From: VXRD01 sp965242535
GTDB taxonomy: Bacteria > Latescibacterota > UBA2968
Assembly (NCBI GenBank): GCA_965242535.1
Contig: OZ251458.1
Span: 62,001-126,000, forward strand
Direction of reading: 5' to 3'
Length of the DNA: 64,000 nt
A model generated the notes under the pieces. The model was not told the DNA's origin, did no database searches, and saw only the letters and a list, made by a program, of their open reading frames with translations. Shown here piece by piece: positions 17,860-26,079 of this stretch (positions are counted from its first letter, which is position 1; the number at the start of each line of letters is the position of its first letter). A program made the position numbers and the translations under genes.

Positions 17860-18237
17860 ATGACCATTAAACGCGAAGCATTGGACAGGCGGGAGATCGA
17901 TTTTTCGGATGTGGCATCTGGGCAGCGATTGCCGCCCGTGCATCCCGGCGAGATCTTGCGCGATGAGTTTTTGATTCCGATGGAACTGAGCGTGTGCAGG
18001 CTCGCCCAAGCCATCGAGGTCGCGCAGTCTCGGTTGCGCGATATCGTACAGGGACGCCGCGGCATGACGACCGATATCGCGTTGCGCCTTGGGGACTACT
18101 TTGGTATGACGCCTGAGTTTTGGATCGATCTTCAGACCCGTTACGATCTCGATGTTGCCGAACACACGGGGCGCCGCAAAATTGAGCGCGAGATAGAGCC
18201 ACTTGCAAAGGTCACATCTCAACATCGCTCGTTTTAG
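17860..18237 (+). CDS. higA: HigA-family antitoxin
   Basis: A 125-residue protein with the HigA layout. The conserved PPVHPGEILRDEFLIPMEL is followed by a helix-turn-helix (CRLAQAIEVAQSRLRDIVQG, then MTTDIALRLGDYF) and the closing FWIDLQTRYDL. It binds operator DNA and the HigB toxin. The ATG at 17860 follows GAGGAGGTG. A C-terminal extension of about 20 residues goes beyond the usual end. The toxin gene upstream is reduced to its last few codons, so this antitoxin is an orphan and may now serve only as a DNA-binding protein. Confidence 0.85.
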   Translation: MTIKREALDRREIDFSDVASGQRLPPVHPGEILRDEFLIPMELSVCRLAQAIEVAQSRLRDIVQGRRGMTTDIALRLGDYFGMTPEFWIDLQTRYDLDVAEHTGRRKIEREIEPLAKVTSQHRSF

Positions 18238-18268
18238 TAGTTTGTGGATGCGAGGCTGGAACTAATAT

Positions 18269-18682
18269 TCAGAAACCGAACCACGTGAGAAGTCCGAAAA
18301 TTGCGACCATGCCGATCAACAGTATGACGGTCCACCGAAACATGCGGGAGAGGCTATTTTCGATCCTGTCGAAGCCCTCGGACATCTCTTTGTGAAATTC
18401 GTCAAATTGTTCCCCGAGTTGATCGATAGATTCCTTTATTTCCCCAAAGGACTGCTCCATCTCGTCAAACTGATCGAACAGCGTATCGAGTTCGGACTGC
18501 TCGCGCCCGGTCAGCACGCGATAGGCTTGAGCGCCCTTCTTGAACGCCTCTTCGGCGTCTGGATCGTTCGGGTTGCGGTCGGGGTGATGCTGAAGCGCGT
18601 AGCTGCGAAACGCTCGCTTTATGGTATCTTCCGAGGCGTCCTGATCAACGCCCAAAATCTCGCGGGCTTGTCGTCGTCTCAT
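18269..18682 (-). CDS. DnaJ-domain protein with C-terminal membrane anchor
   Basis: A 137-residue protein. Residues about 5-60 are a J domain (AREILGVDQDASEDTIKRAF, then HHPDRN with the HPD motif needed to stimulate Hsp70 ATPase). A coiled-coil region rich in E, D and F (FDEMEQSFGEIKESIDQLGE) follows. The C-terminus is one hydrophobic helix (VILLIGMVAIFGLLTWFGF). It is probably a membrane-tethered co-chaperone that recruits DnaK. It converges with higA; no DnaK gene is nearby. A zinc-finger region is absent, as in class C J proteins. Confidence 0.85.
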   Translation of the reverse strand: MRRRQAREILGVDQDASEDTIKRAFRSYALQHHPDRNPNDPDAEEAFKKGAQAYRVLTGREQSELDTLFDQFDEMEQSFGEIKESIDQLGEQFDEFHKEMSEGFDRIENSLSRMFRWTVILLIGMVAIFGLLTWFGF

Positions 18683-18766
18683 AAGTTCACTCCTGAGAAG
18701 CAGGGGTCAGTGGTGGTGGGCGATTGCCGACAACCCAAAATACGGCATACGCCGAGAAAATGCAAG

Positions 18767-18808
18767 CGCGAGGAGGAGAAGTCCCTCGCGTTTTTTGTTT
18801 TTTTTTGC
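18767..18808 (+). terminator. Rho-independent-type hairpin ahead of a PhyH gene
   Basis: CGCGAGG (18767-18773) pairs with CCTCGCG (18784-18790), followed by TTTTTTG and nine more T. It points rightwards and ends about 40 bases before the PhyH start. No plus-strand gene ends directly before it, since DnaJ is on the other strand. It may be a leader attenuator, or may stop antisense transcription coming from higA. Confidence 0.6.
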
Positions 18809-18848
18809 AGACATGTCTTATATTCTCCGCACTCAAAAGGAGGCGGTT

Positions 18849-19649
18849 ATGTTTTGCGACGCACAGCGACAGCAGTACAGGAAGCGGGGGTTTTTCGTCG
18901 TGGACGATGCCGTGGATCCCGACATGTTGCAACCCCTGTTGGAGGCCGCGATTCGCGCCAAGCAAAAGGTGCGCGCAGGCGAGGTGGATCTGTACACCCA
19001 CCGATCTACAGACGGCGAGCCCTGGGCCATTCGCGGGTTGTTCGCGCCCGAGATGAACGAGCCGATGTTCGCCGAGTATTTGATGTCCGAACCCGTGATG
19101 AAATACGTGCGTCCGTTTTTGGGCACGCGGTTGCAACTGGGCGGGGTGCTCATTTTCACGAATCCGTATCGGGCGGATTACGGGTTTGGTTGGCATCGAG
19201 ATTTTGGGGGCAATGAACGCGACGGGTCGTACCGCAGGGAAATGCAAATTTTAAGTCGCCCACAGCGGAGTTTGAAATGGCATCTCGCGCTGGTGGATGA
19301 CGAGTGTTTGCAAATTGTGCCGGGCAGCCACAAGCGGTATCGCACGGCCCACGAGCGCAGGTGCTTGTTGGAGGAACGCCACGACGATATTTCGGGGCAA
19401 TACGCCGTGCCACTCAAGGCCGGGCAAACCGCGTTTTGGAGTGGCAATTTGATCCACCGCGGGGTGATGAAAAAAGATGTCGAACGCTTGACGCTGGCGG
19501 GCAGTTGGAGCATGTACGCGCCGGGCGGCGAACCCACCGAGACCGACCCGCGTCTGAAGTGGATGCTGGCGGACAATGTGCGCGGTTTTTTGCCCAAAGA
19601 AATGCGTCCGCTGTACGACCGCTGGCGGAAAGGACAAGCTGAAAGCTGA
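18849..19649 (+). CDS. Phytanoyl-CoA dioxygenase (PhyH) family protein
   Basis: A 266-residue Fe(II)/2-oxoglutarate oxygenase. FGWHRDFGGN gives the HxD iron ligands and NLIHRGVM the distal His. LQIVPGSHKRYRT is the family-typical strand before it, and RLTLAGSWSMY holds the likely 2-oxoglutarate-binding Arg. The substrate is unknown; relatives hydroxylate varied small molecules. The ATG at 18849 is chosen for its AAAGGAGG; an upstream in-frame codon runs through the T-rich terminator. It differs from the four PhyH paralogs at 48-52 kb in keeping a canonical HxD and lacking their YHHQNG block. Confidence 0.85.
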   Translation: MFCDAQRQQYRKRGFFVVDDAVDPDMLQPLLEAAIRAKQKVRAGEVDLYTHRSTDGEPWAIRGLFAPEMNEPMFAEYLMSEPVMKYVRPFLGTRLQLGGVLIFTNPYRADYGFGWHRDFGGNERDGSYRREMQILSRPQRSLKWHLALVDDECLQIVPGSHKRYRTAHERRCLLEERHDDISGQYAVPLKAGQTAFWSGNLIHRGVMKKDVERLTLAGSWSMYAPGGEPTETDPRLKWMLADNVRGFLPKEMRPLYDRWRKGQAES

Positions 19650-19771
19650 TCGCATCTCCCGTCTCGTATCTTCGGATGGACCAAGGGCCGCGCTCATGGC
19701 TAAATTTCCATTCTGTGGCAAAACTATCGCTTTGGAGACAACCACAGGCGGGTTTTTTGTTGGGGTATGTC

Positions 19772-20914
19772 ATGGGCTACAAGACATTCAAATTCAAGGT
19801 GTATGACAATCGGCTTCGGAATGCGTTTTTGCATCGCCAGATCGAGTCGTTTGCCAGTCCGTATAACCACCTGCTGGCACTGCGGAAAAGGTACTATGGC
19901 ATCTATGGCAAGTCACCGGGTAAAGACAACTTGATTAAGCACATAGCCAAGTTGAAGCGCACGGCGCGGTTTGCCCACTGGAAGTTGTTGCCGAGTCAGG
20001 CGTTGCAAAATGTTGTCGAGCGGATTGAATTTGGCTACGACAAGTTTTTCAAAAGGCAGAACAAGCGGTTGCCGAAGTTCCGGGCGCGGTTCAAGTACAA
20101 ATCCTATACGCTGAAGCAATCGGGCTACGAGTTTGTTGGCGGCAATGTGGTTCAACTAAGTTTTGGCGTCATGGGGCGCGTCAAGCGTTTGTTCAAGTTC
20201 CACAAGCACCGCGAGTTTGATGTTGAAAGCGTCCAAACGGTCGTCATCAAGCGCGACCGCGTGGGCGATTTGTGGCTGTGCATCACGGCAAAGTGTGAGA
20301 GCCGTCCGAGTGTCGTTGTCAAGACGGGTGAAACCGCAGGCTTTGACTTTGGACTGAAAACCTATCTCACCGTGTCGGATGGTACGCGCTACGAGTCCCC
20401 GTTGTTCTACAAGCGCAATGCGCGTGCGCTCAAACGCGCTTCTCGCAACGTGTCTCGCAAAGCCAAAGGAAGCAACAATCGTCAACGGGCCAGGCTTGAG
20501 CTGGCAAGAGTTCATCGCAGAGTTGCCAATAGGCGCGAGAACGAACACTGGCAACTTGCCAACGCGCTGTGCAAGACCTACGACACGCTTTGCTTTGAGA
20601 CGCTCAATCTCTCTGCGATGAAGAAACTTTGGGGCCGCAAAGTCAGCGATTTGGGCTTTGCGGACTTCTTGACCAAGTTGCAATGGGTGGCCCACAAACA
20701 CGGCAAGGACATTGTGCAGATTGACAAGTTCTTCCCCAGTAGCAAGACCTGCCATGCTTGTGGCACGGTCAAAGAAGACTTGGCGTTGCGAGACCGGGTG
20801 TTCCAATGCGGTTGTGGTTGGACGTGTGACCGCGATTTGAATGCCGCATTGAATATCCACAAGGTCGGGAAGACGACCTTTGCAGGAGAGACCGTCAGAC
20901 GCTTGTCCGCATGA
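19772..20914 (+). CDS. tnpB: TnpB, RNA-guided nuclease of an IS200/IS605-type element
   Basis: A 380-residue TnpB without a neighbouring tnpA (IS1341-like arrangement). The RuvC residues appear in order: Asp in GFDFGLKTYL, Glu in CFETLNLSAM, Asp in CDRDLNAALNI. A Cys cluster (CHACG, then CGCGWTC) forms the zinc ribbon between the last two. TnpB cuts DNA guided by an RNA made from its own 3' end and the element's right end. All key residues are present, so it may be active. The start MGYKTFKFKVYD matches the usual TnpB N-terminus. The right end lies at 20948-20990. Confidence 0.9.
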   Translation: MGYKTFKFKVYDNRLRNAFLHRQIESFASPYNHLLALRKRYYGIYGKSPGKDNLIKHIAKLKRTARFAHWKLLPSQALQNVVERIEFGYDKFFKRQNKRLPKFRARFKYKSYTLKQSGYEFVGGNVVQLSFGVMGRVKRLFKFHKHREFDVESVQTVVIKRDRVGDLWLCITAKCESRPSVVVKTGETAGFDFGLKTYLTVSDGTRYESPLFYKRNARALKRASRNVSRKAKGSNNRQRARLELARVHRRVANRRENEHWQLANALCKTYDTLCFETLNLSAMKKLWGRKVSDLGFADFLTKLQWVAHKHGKDIVQIDKFFPSSKTCHACGTVKEDLALRDRVFQCGCGWTCDRDLNAALNIHKVGKTTFAGETVRRLSA

Positions 20915-20947
20915 GAGCGCAGTCTCGTCGATCGCACAACCTACGCT

Positions 20948-20990
20948 GAAGCGACAGAAGCCCCGTCGCTTTCAGCGCGGGGTTCTTCAC
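20948..20990 (+). mobile_element. Right end of the TnpB element, predicted omega-RNA scaffold end
   Basis: About 35 bases after tnpB, GAAGCGAC and GTCGCTTTC pair around AGAAGCCCC, and CCCCG pairs with CGGGG, ending GGTTCTTCAC. This is the usual hairpin and tail of IS200/IS605 right ends, which double as the 3' scaffold of the guide RNA. The next bases, GCGAGCGTGTTGTGGCCC, would be the guide. They are the first codons of the interrupted enolase-superfamily gene. Confidence 0.65.
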
Positions 20991-21692
20991 GCGAGCGTGT
21001 TGTGGCCCAAGCGTCCGGAGTGGGTGCGAGAATCCGCCGAGCGATTCACCGCGCAGGGGTATCGGGCCGTGAAGTACGGTTGGGCGCCGATGGGGCCAGA
21101 TGCGGATTTGGACGAGGCGCTGGTGGCCGCGGCCAGGGCGGCTTTGGGTGCGGATGTGGCTTTGATGGTGGATGCCGGTCGCGCGTGGGATGCGGAGACC
21201 GCGCTGAGCCGCGTGGCGCGATTTGAGAAATACGATGTGTTTTGGCTGGAGGAGCCATTGCATCCGTTTGATGTGCGGGGATATGCCGAGGTGTCCACGT
21301 GGTCGTCCATTCCGATAGCAGCGGGTGAGGCGATGACATTGGTGGGCGAATACGCGGATTTGTTGCGCGATGGGAAACTCCATTTTGTGCAACCCGATCT
21401 GGGGCGCGTGGGCGGGTTGACCGGCGCGCTGGCGATAGAGCAATTGGCGAACGAGGCGGGGGCGCGGGCCGTGCCGCATGCGTATGGCACTGGCGTATTG
21501 TTGGCCGCGTCCGCACAATGGGCCGCGGCGAGCGAGCGACCCCTAACGGAATACACGCGCGCGCCCTCGCCCTTAGCGCGAAAGCTGGCGCGGCACGGGA
21601 TGGCGTTTCGAGACGGTGCGTTGCATCTGACGGATGAACCCGGCCTCGGCGTGGCATTGGATGAAGATGTGGTGGCGGAGTTCAGGGTATAG
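20991..21692 (+). pseudogene. Enolase-superfamily enzyme, N-terminal half lost at the TnpB insertion
   Basis: The frame begins exactly at the end of the TnpB element (ASVLWPKRPEWVRESAERF) and continues as a normal mandelate racemase/muconate lactonizing C-terminal barrel. YRAVKYGWAPMG carries the barrel Lys, DVALMVDAGRAWD the first metal ligand, FWLEEPLHP the second, PIAAGE the third, and HAYGTG the catalytic-His region. The N-terminal capping domain is not found upstream of tnpB, so the insertion or a later deletion removed it. The remaining 233 residues would not make a whole enzyme. Confidence 0.75.
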
Positions 21693-21773
21693 GAGGAGCA
21701 GTTGGGTATTTCGCGAGTTATCCGTGTGCATTGTCATTGTCCATGCTGGTGGCCTTTAACGAAAGGGAGGAAG

Positions 21774-22166
21774 ATGGATACAGGACTTAAATTTTCGCGT
21801 ATATTGAAATATGAAGGTTTTATCGCGTTCTGGCTTCTCGTTGTCGATGGGCTTGCGGTTGTATTGTGGTTGTATAAATTTGGTCTCAATCCGCATCGAG
21901 GTATTCAAGGCGCGGGCGACTTGGCGGGCTTTGTCGTCTTGTTGTTGTTCATTCCTTTGTCAGCACTGGAGGCGATCATGATTTTTTATGAGATGTTCAA
22001 GAAGCGAGAACGGCGAGAGGGGCGGCGAGAGGGACGGCGAGAGGGACGGCGAGAAGCGCGTCAAGAATTGCTTCAAGATCTTACTCGCGTGTTTGCGGAC
22101 GATAAAGACGCCATGGAGAAGATCGATAGATTTTTCAATGGCACAACGTCGACCGGTCAAAAGTGA
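21774..22166 (+). CDS. Small two-helix membrane protein with REGR repeats
   Basis: A 130-residue protein of unknown function. Two hydrophobic helices (FIAFWLLVVDGLAVVLWLY, then AGFVVLLLFIPLSALEAIMI) precede a strongly basic and acidic stretch made of repeats of REGR. These are encoded by a 12-base tandem repeat (GGCGAGAGGGAC) at about 22010-22055. The C-terminus is helical (ELLQDLTRVFADDKDAMEKI). The ATG at 21774 has GGGAGGAAG just upstream; earlier in-frame codons lack a site. The tandem repeat suggests the charged arm can change length by slippage. Confidence 0.65.
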   Translation: MDTGLKFSRILKYEGFIAFWLLVVDGLAVVLWLYKFGLNPHRGIQGAGDLAGFVVLLLFIPLSALEAIMIFYEMFKKRERREGRREGRREGRREARQELLQDLTRVFADDKDAMEKIDRFFNGTTSTGQK

Positions 22167-22316
22167 ACCGCAATACCCATCGCGTTGTCCGCATCCCGCC
22201 TCCTATCAGGGGCGGAATCCAAGGTGTACCATTTCAGCGGCTTTACCGGGGTGCATGCTAGGGCCGCTATCGATGTCGAACTCGCGCAGGGCGATGCTTT
22301 TTAGAAAGGTGGCGGA

Positions 22317-23180
22317 ATGGCTTCTGTGAAGGAGACCTACAAGTTTGACGAGTTGACGTGGCCCGAGGTGAACGAGGCCGTAGAGATGGGGAAAATCCCG
22401 ATTATCCCGACCGGCGCGGTCGAGCAACACGGGCATCATCTGCCCTTGAAGGTCGATCATCTGTGCGCCAATGCCGTGGCGACGGAGGGCGCGCGCCTCA
22501 AGCCGGAATACAGCTTGGTGTTGCCGCCCGTGAGTTACGGGTACGTCCATCACGTCATGGATTTTCCCGGCTCGCTGAACATCCACTACGAACACTTCAT
22601 CCAATACGTGCTGGACATTTGCAAAAGTTTGGCGTATCACGGGTTCGAGAAGATGATTCTCGTCAATGGGCACGGGTCCAATCACAATCTGGTCGAGATG
22701 GTCGCGCGGCGCACCATTTTGGAGACGGACGCGAGTTGTGCGTTTTGCTCGTGGTGGCAACTGCTCAAGGTGAATCCCGAGTTTGACGACAAATGGCGCG
22801 AGAGCGTGTCTCCCGGCGGGTGTTCGCATGCGGGCGAGTTGGAGACGTCGATGTTGCTCTACTTGTCGCCCGAGAGCGTGCGGAAGGACAAAATCAAGAG
22901 CGAGATCGCCAAAACCAATCTGCGCGGGTCCGAGTTTGTTTGGACGGATCTGTTCGCGCGAGGGCCTGTCGGCTTGGTGGAATGGACGAGTCAGTATTCC
23001 GATTCGGGCGTGATGGGCGAGGCCGAGAAAGCAACCGCGGCAAAGGGCAAAATTGTATTTGAAGAGGCGAGCAAAAATCTGGCGCGATTCGTCGAAGAAT
23101 ACCATCATCAAAAAATCGAGACACCCACGCAGCACCAACTGCGAAAGCCGACATTCCCATTGTCGTTCACCAGTCATTAG
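22317..23180 (+). CDS. Creatininase-family amidohydrolase
   Basis: A 287-residue protein of the creatininase/FapB-like family. It shows the metal-binding signatures GAVEQHGHHLPLKVDH (Glu, His, Asp, His), LVNGHGSNHNL and HAGELETSMLL. Family members hydrolyse cyclic amides or act in riboflavin and F420-related chemistry; the substrate here is not evident. There is no signal peptide, so it should be cytoplasmic. The stop is 11 bases before the FAH-family gene, which has its own ribosome binding site, so the two are probably cotranscribed. A second creatininase-family gene lies on the other strand at 24396. Confidence 0.85.
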   Translation: MASVKETYKFDELTWPEVNEAVEMGKIPIIPTGAVEQHGHHLPLKVDHLCANAVATEGARLKPEYSLVLPPVSYGYVHHVMDFPGSLNIHYEHFIQYVLDICKSLAYHGFEKMILVNGHGSNHNLVEMVARRTILETDASCAFCSWWQLLKVNPEFDDKWRESVSPGGCSHAGELETSMLLYLSPESVRKDKIKSEIAKTNLRGSEFVWTDLFARGPVGLVEWTSQYSDSGVMGEAEKATAAKGKIVFEEASKNLARFVEEYHHQKIETPTQHQLRKPTFPLSFTSH

Positions 23181-23191
23181 AGGAGGAAAGC

Positions 23192-24163
23192 ATGAAACTC
23201 GCCACGTATGTCGTTGGCAACCGAGAATCCATCGGCGCGGTGGTCGCAGATGACGCGCTGATCGTCGATCTCGCCGCCGCAGATGGCACGGTGGCGCGAT
23301 TGCAGAACCGCGAAGCGCGTCCCTTTTTTGCGGATATGCTGGCCCTGTTGGAGGCCGGAGCCGAAGGTCTCGCCGCGGCCGAGCAGGCGGCGGCAGATGC
23401 CGAGCAACGGTTGGATGGCGCGCCCGATGGTCAAATCGGGTTTGCGGTTGACGCGGTCAAATTGCGCGCGCCCGTGCCCAATCCGCGCAAGGTGTTCTGC
23501 CTGGCGGGCAATTATCAGGATCACATCGAAGAAAGCGGCAAGGTGAAGATGCAAATTCAGGATATGGAAACCCCGCGCGTGTTCATGAAGCCGCCGTCGA
23601 CGACGGTGGTCGGGCCGGGGGATCGCATTTTGATTCCCCCCATTGCGCGAGGGGTCGATTGGGAGGGCGAGCTGGCCGTGGTGATGGGCCAAAAGGCGAA
23701 GGGCGTAAAAGCCGAAGACGCGCTGAATTACGTGGCGGGCTATACGGTGATGAACGATGTTTCCGAGCGCATGTTGCAGATCAAACAACGCACGGACAGC
23801 CGCCCGCGCGACGATTGGTTCGATTGGCTAAACGGCAAATGGCTCGATACGTTCGCGCCCCAAGGCCCGTGGCTCGTCACCGCCGATGAAATCCCGGATC
23901 CGCAGACGCTCGACATCAGTACGTATGTGAATGGCGACCGCAAGCAGCACAACAACACGGGGCAGATGTTGTATCCGGTCGATAAAATCATCGAGTACAT
24001 TTCGGCGATCATCACGCTCGAGCCCGGAGATCTGATCAGCACGGGGACGATTTCGGGCGTGGGCAATACGACGGGGACGTACATGCAACCGGGCGATCAG
24101 GTGGAGATCGAGATTTCGGGCATCGGGCGATTGCAAAACCCAGTCGCCGCGAGTGAGAAATAG
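23192..24163 (+). CDS. Fumarylacetoacetate hydrolase (FAH) family protein
   Basis: A 323-residue protein. An N-terminal domain (MKLATYVVGNRESIGAVVAD) is followed by the FAH catalytic domain from about residue 90. KVFCLAGNYQDHIEES is the active-site His region and DWEGELAVVMGQKAKG holds the acidic metal ligands. YTVMNDVSERMLQI and ISTGTISGVGNTTGTYMQPG are the further strands that close the site. The family includes fumarylacetoacetase, ureidoglycolate lyase and 2-keto-acid hydratases or decarboxylases; the exact reaction is not decided by sequence. GAGGAGGAAAG precedes the ATG. It forms a short operon with the creatininase gene. Confidence 0.85.
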   Translation: MKLATYVVGNRESIGAVVADDALIVDLAAADGTVARLQNREARPFFADMLALLEAGAEGLAAAEQAAADAEQRLDGAPDGQIGFAVDAVKLRAPVPNPRKVFCLAGNYQDHIEESGKVKMQIQDMETPRVFMKPPSTTVVGPGDRILIPPIARGVDWEGELAVVMGQKAKGVKAEDALNYVAGYTVMNDVSERMLQIKQRTDSRPRDDWFDWLNGKWLDTFAPQGPWLVTADEIPDPQTLDISTYVNGDRKQHNNTGQMLYPVDKIIEYISAIITLEPGDLISTGTISGVGNTTGTYMQPGDQVEIEISGIGRLQNPVAASEK

Positions 24164-24274
24164 GATCCGTCCCGATGCCTGCATCGCCGCTCCAATATTA
24201 CCGCTCTCCAAAACCTATCTCTATCCCGCACGGGCGCGACATTTTACGCCCGTATTCTTACCTCTTGTATCTTC

Positions 24275-24395
24275 GGACAGGCACAGGGGCCTGTCCCTAC
24301 GATTGCGATTGCTTCTCGCCTCTTGTATCTTCGGACAGGCACAGGGGCCTATCCCTACGATTGCGATTGCCTCTCCCGTCTCCCGTCTCCCCCTC
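24275..24395. repeat. Two dispersed palindromes and a TCTCCCGTC tract between converging genes
   Basis: GGACAGGCACAGGGGCCTGT then CCCTAC occurs at 24275-24300 and again (with one change, CCTATCC) at 24333-24358. Each is preceded by CTTGTATCTTC and followed by GATTGCGATTGC. A TCTCCCGTCTCCCGTCTCC tract follows at 24370-24390. The arrangement repeats a 58-base unit. Confidence 0.85.
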
Positions 24396-25121
24396 TTAAG
24401 GATGATGCGCGACATTTTCGCCGCGGTGCTCGCCGTCGATAAACGCCTGCGTAAATGCGGTCACTTGCACTATCGCATCTTCCACCAGTGCCGCGCCCGC
24501 TTCTGCGGTGGCTTCTAGCGGCTCTTTGTCCGCTTGATCGCGCATGGCATCGCGCCGCACATTTTCGGGCCACAGCGCGAGGGCGAACGCGGTTTCAAAT
24601 TCCTGCGCGTGCCCCGGATAGCGTTTTGTTTTCAAATTTTGCTCGGCGACCTCCGCGGACATCAAATCCCAATACGAAGCCCACTGCAAATTCACATCCG
24701 GGCGGTCGATCTTAAAAAACAGCCGCCATTGACCAAAAATGCCCTTCAGGGGCGCGGCATTGCCGCCGTGACCGTTCAGCACGAGGACGTTTTTCACCCC
24801 GTGCCGCACCAGACTTTCCACCGCGTCGAACAACACGGCCAGCCACGACCCCGGTTTGGCGGTCACCGTGCCTTTGTGGACCATGTGATGCTCGGAAATG
24901 CCCACCGCCATCGGCACGCTCACGATCACTTGGGGATACAATCGCTCGGCCGCCGCCACCGCGACATGGGTTGCCGAAGCGATATCGTGTTCCATCGCCA
25001 GATGCTCCAAATGCTGTTCATTGCTCCCCACCGGAATAATCGCGGTTTGAAACGCTCCGCGTGCCAGTGCCTCCCGAAACTCGCGTCTCGTCAACTTCGC
25101 CAACAAAACCCGCTCGGCCAT
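24396..25121 (-). CDS. Creatininase-family amidohydrolase
   Basis: A 241-residue second member of the creatininase family. It has PVGSNEQHLEHLAMEHD (metal ligands), SEHHMVHKGTV, VLNGHGGNAAP and HAQEFETAFALALWPE with the last Glu. The substrate is unknown. The ATG at 25121 follows AAAGGAGAGGATC; a longer reading to 25160 has no such site. Its 5' end overlaps the frame of the upstream M50B-like gene on the same strand by about 100 bases. It is clearly different from the creatininase at 22317, so the two are not a recent duplication. Confidence 0.85.
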   Translation of the reverse strand: MAERVLLAKLTRREFREALARGAFQTAIIPVGSNEQHLEHLAMEHDIASATHVAVAAAERLYPQVIVSVPMAVGISEHHMVHKGTVTAKPGSWLAVLFDAVESLVRHGVKNVLVLNGHGGNAAPLKGIFGQWRLFFKIDRPDVNLQWASYWDLMSAEVAEQNLKTKRYPGHAQEFETAFALALWPENVRRDAMRDQADKEPLEATAEAGAALVEDAIVQVTAFTQAFIDGEHRGENVAHHP

Positions 25122-25809
25122 GATCCTCTCCTTTGTTTGTGCTTCGTGAATGATTTCCACCTGCGATCAGGCCCCGCATCGCCCGATACATGACGTAAAT
25201 CGAAATGGTTGCCCAAACAAATGCGATGGGATATGCCAGCATCGCAAAGCCGAAATACTCCGCCAAAATCCCCGCGTCCGTGCGTTCTGCGTGCATCCAC
25301 AAATCCGTGCGAAAATCGTACAGACTGTACAAACACAACATCACTCCGATCCACGTTGCCAACACATGGGCAAAACGCCCCAATGGCCCTACCACGACGA
25401 TCAATACGAGGCCGCACCCCACGCCAAAAAAGAAATCCAATGCCCCGAACGGCGTGTACAAAACCGCCATCGCAATTTGAACCGCGCCGATCAGACCGAG
25501 TAACAGCCGTTGGGCGACCGGCCATCGCCCCGCGTAAATCAGCAAAGCCCCCAGAATGGCCGACCCCACATAGCCCGCCGAACTGATCAGGGGGAAAATG
25601 CCCCCGCGGCTGATCACGTGCCCGGACTCGTTCCACCGCACGCGCAGTTCTTCCACCTCGCCTCCGGTCGCAAGGGCCATACTCGCGTGCCCCATCTCGT
25701 GGATCCACACCACAAAGACGCGGAACGGCTTCACCATCGGCGTATCCCACAGGGCCAGCGCGACGACTGCCAGCAACAGATGGAGCCAGAATGTCCGAAG
25801 TACATGCAT
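25018..25809 (-). CDS. M50B-like membrane metalloprotease
   Basis: A 263-residue integral membrane protein with an HEMGH zinc motif in WIHEMGHASMALATGGEVEE near residue 37, typical of the M50B-like family. Several hydrophobic helices follow (VGSAILGALLIYAG, LLLGLIGAVQIAMAVLY, FFFGVGCGLVLIVVVGPLG, YPIAFVWATISIYVM). These proteins are predicted intramembrane or membrane-embedded proteases of unknown substrate. The last 35 residues overlap the start of the creatininase gene and are polar, so that tail may be a chance extension. The two genes are probably cotranscribed. Confidence 0.7.
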   Translation of the reverse strand: MHVLRTFWLHLLLAVVALALWDTPMVKPFRVFVVWIHEMGHASMALATGGEVEELRVRWNESGHVISRGGIFPLISSAGYVGSAILGALLIYAGRWPVAQRLLLGLIGAVQIAMAVLYTPFGALDFFFGVGCGLVLIVVVGPLGRFAHVLATWIGVMLCLYSLYDFRTDLWMHAERTDAGILAEYFGFAMLAYPIAFVWATISIYVMYRAMRGLIAGGNHSRSTNKGEDHGRAGFVGEVDETRVSGGTGTRSVSNRDYSGGEQ

Positions 25810-25911
25810 CGTCGATCACCCCCAAACAAACACAAAAGCGAGGGATTTATTTTTTATATTGTGTATATGCACAAGTCGGATTCTAAACACAACCCCAAAA
25901 AGACCAAACCA

Positions 25912-26010
25912 GAATGGATTTTGGCTTGAAGACGTATCTCGCGCTAGCCGATGGCACGACCTACGAATCGCCGCTGTTTTTCAAACGCAACGCCCGAAGC
26001 GTCGATTTTC
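25912..26010 (+). pseudogene. TnpB fragment
   Basis: A frame reads MDFGLKTYLALADGTTYESP then LFFKRNARS. This matches the stretch after the first RuvC Asp of the TnpB at 19772 (FDFGLKTYLTVSDGTRYESP, then LFYKRNAR). Nothing on either side continues the gene. It is a short relic of another IS200/IS605-type element, in the leader of the sulfatase gene. Confidence 0.7.
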
Positions 26011-26079
26011 CGATGTGCATATCGCGCTTTGTCGCGTATTTTGAAAATGGAGACAACCAAAACCAATTGAGGAGATGAT

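Noticed and set aside
20880..21692. A 270-residue enolase-like gene starting inside the tnpB end
   Set aside because: The first 37 codons are the TnpB 3' end and right-end hairpin; the enzyme part starts at 20991 without a start codon.
24153..24399. Small genes between the FAH and creatininase genes
   Set aside because: The sequence is two palindromes and a low-complexity tract; the frames translate repeats.
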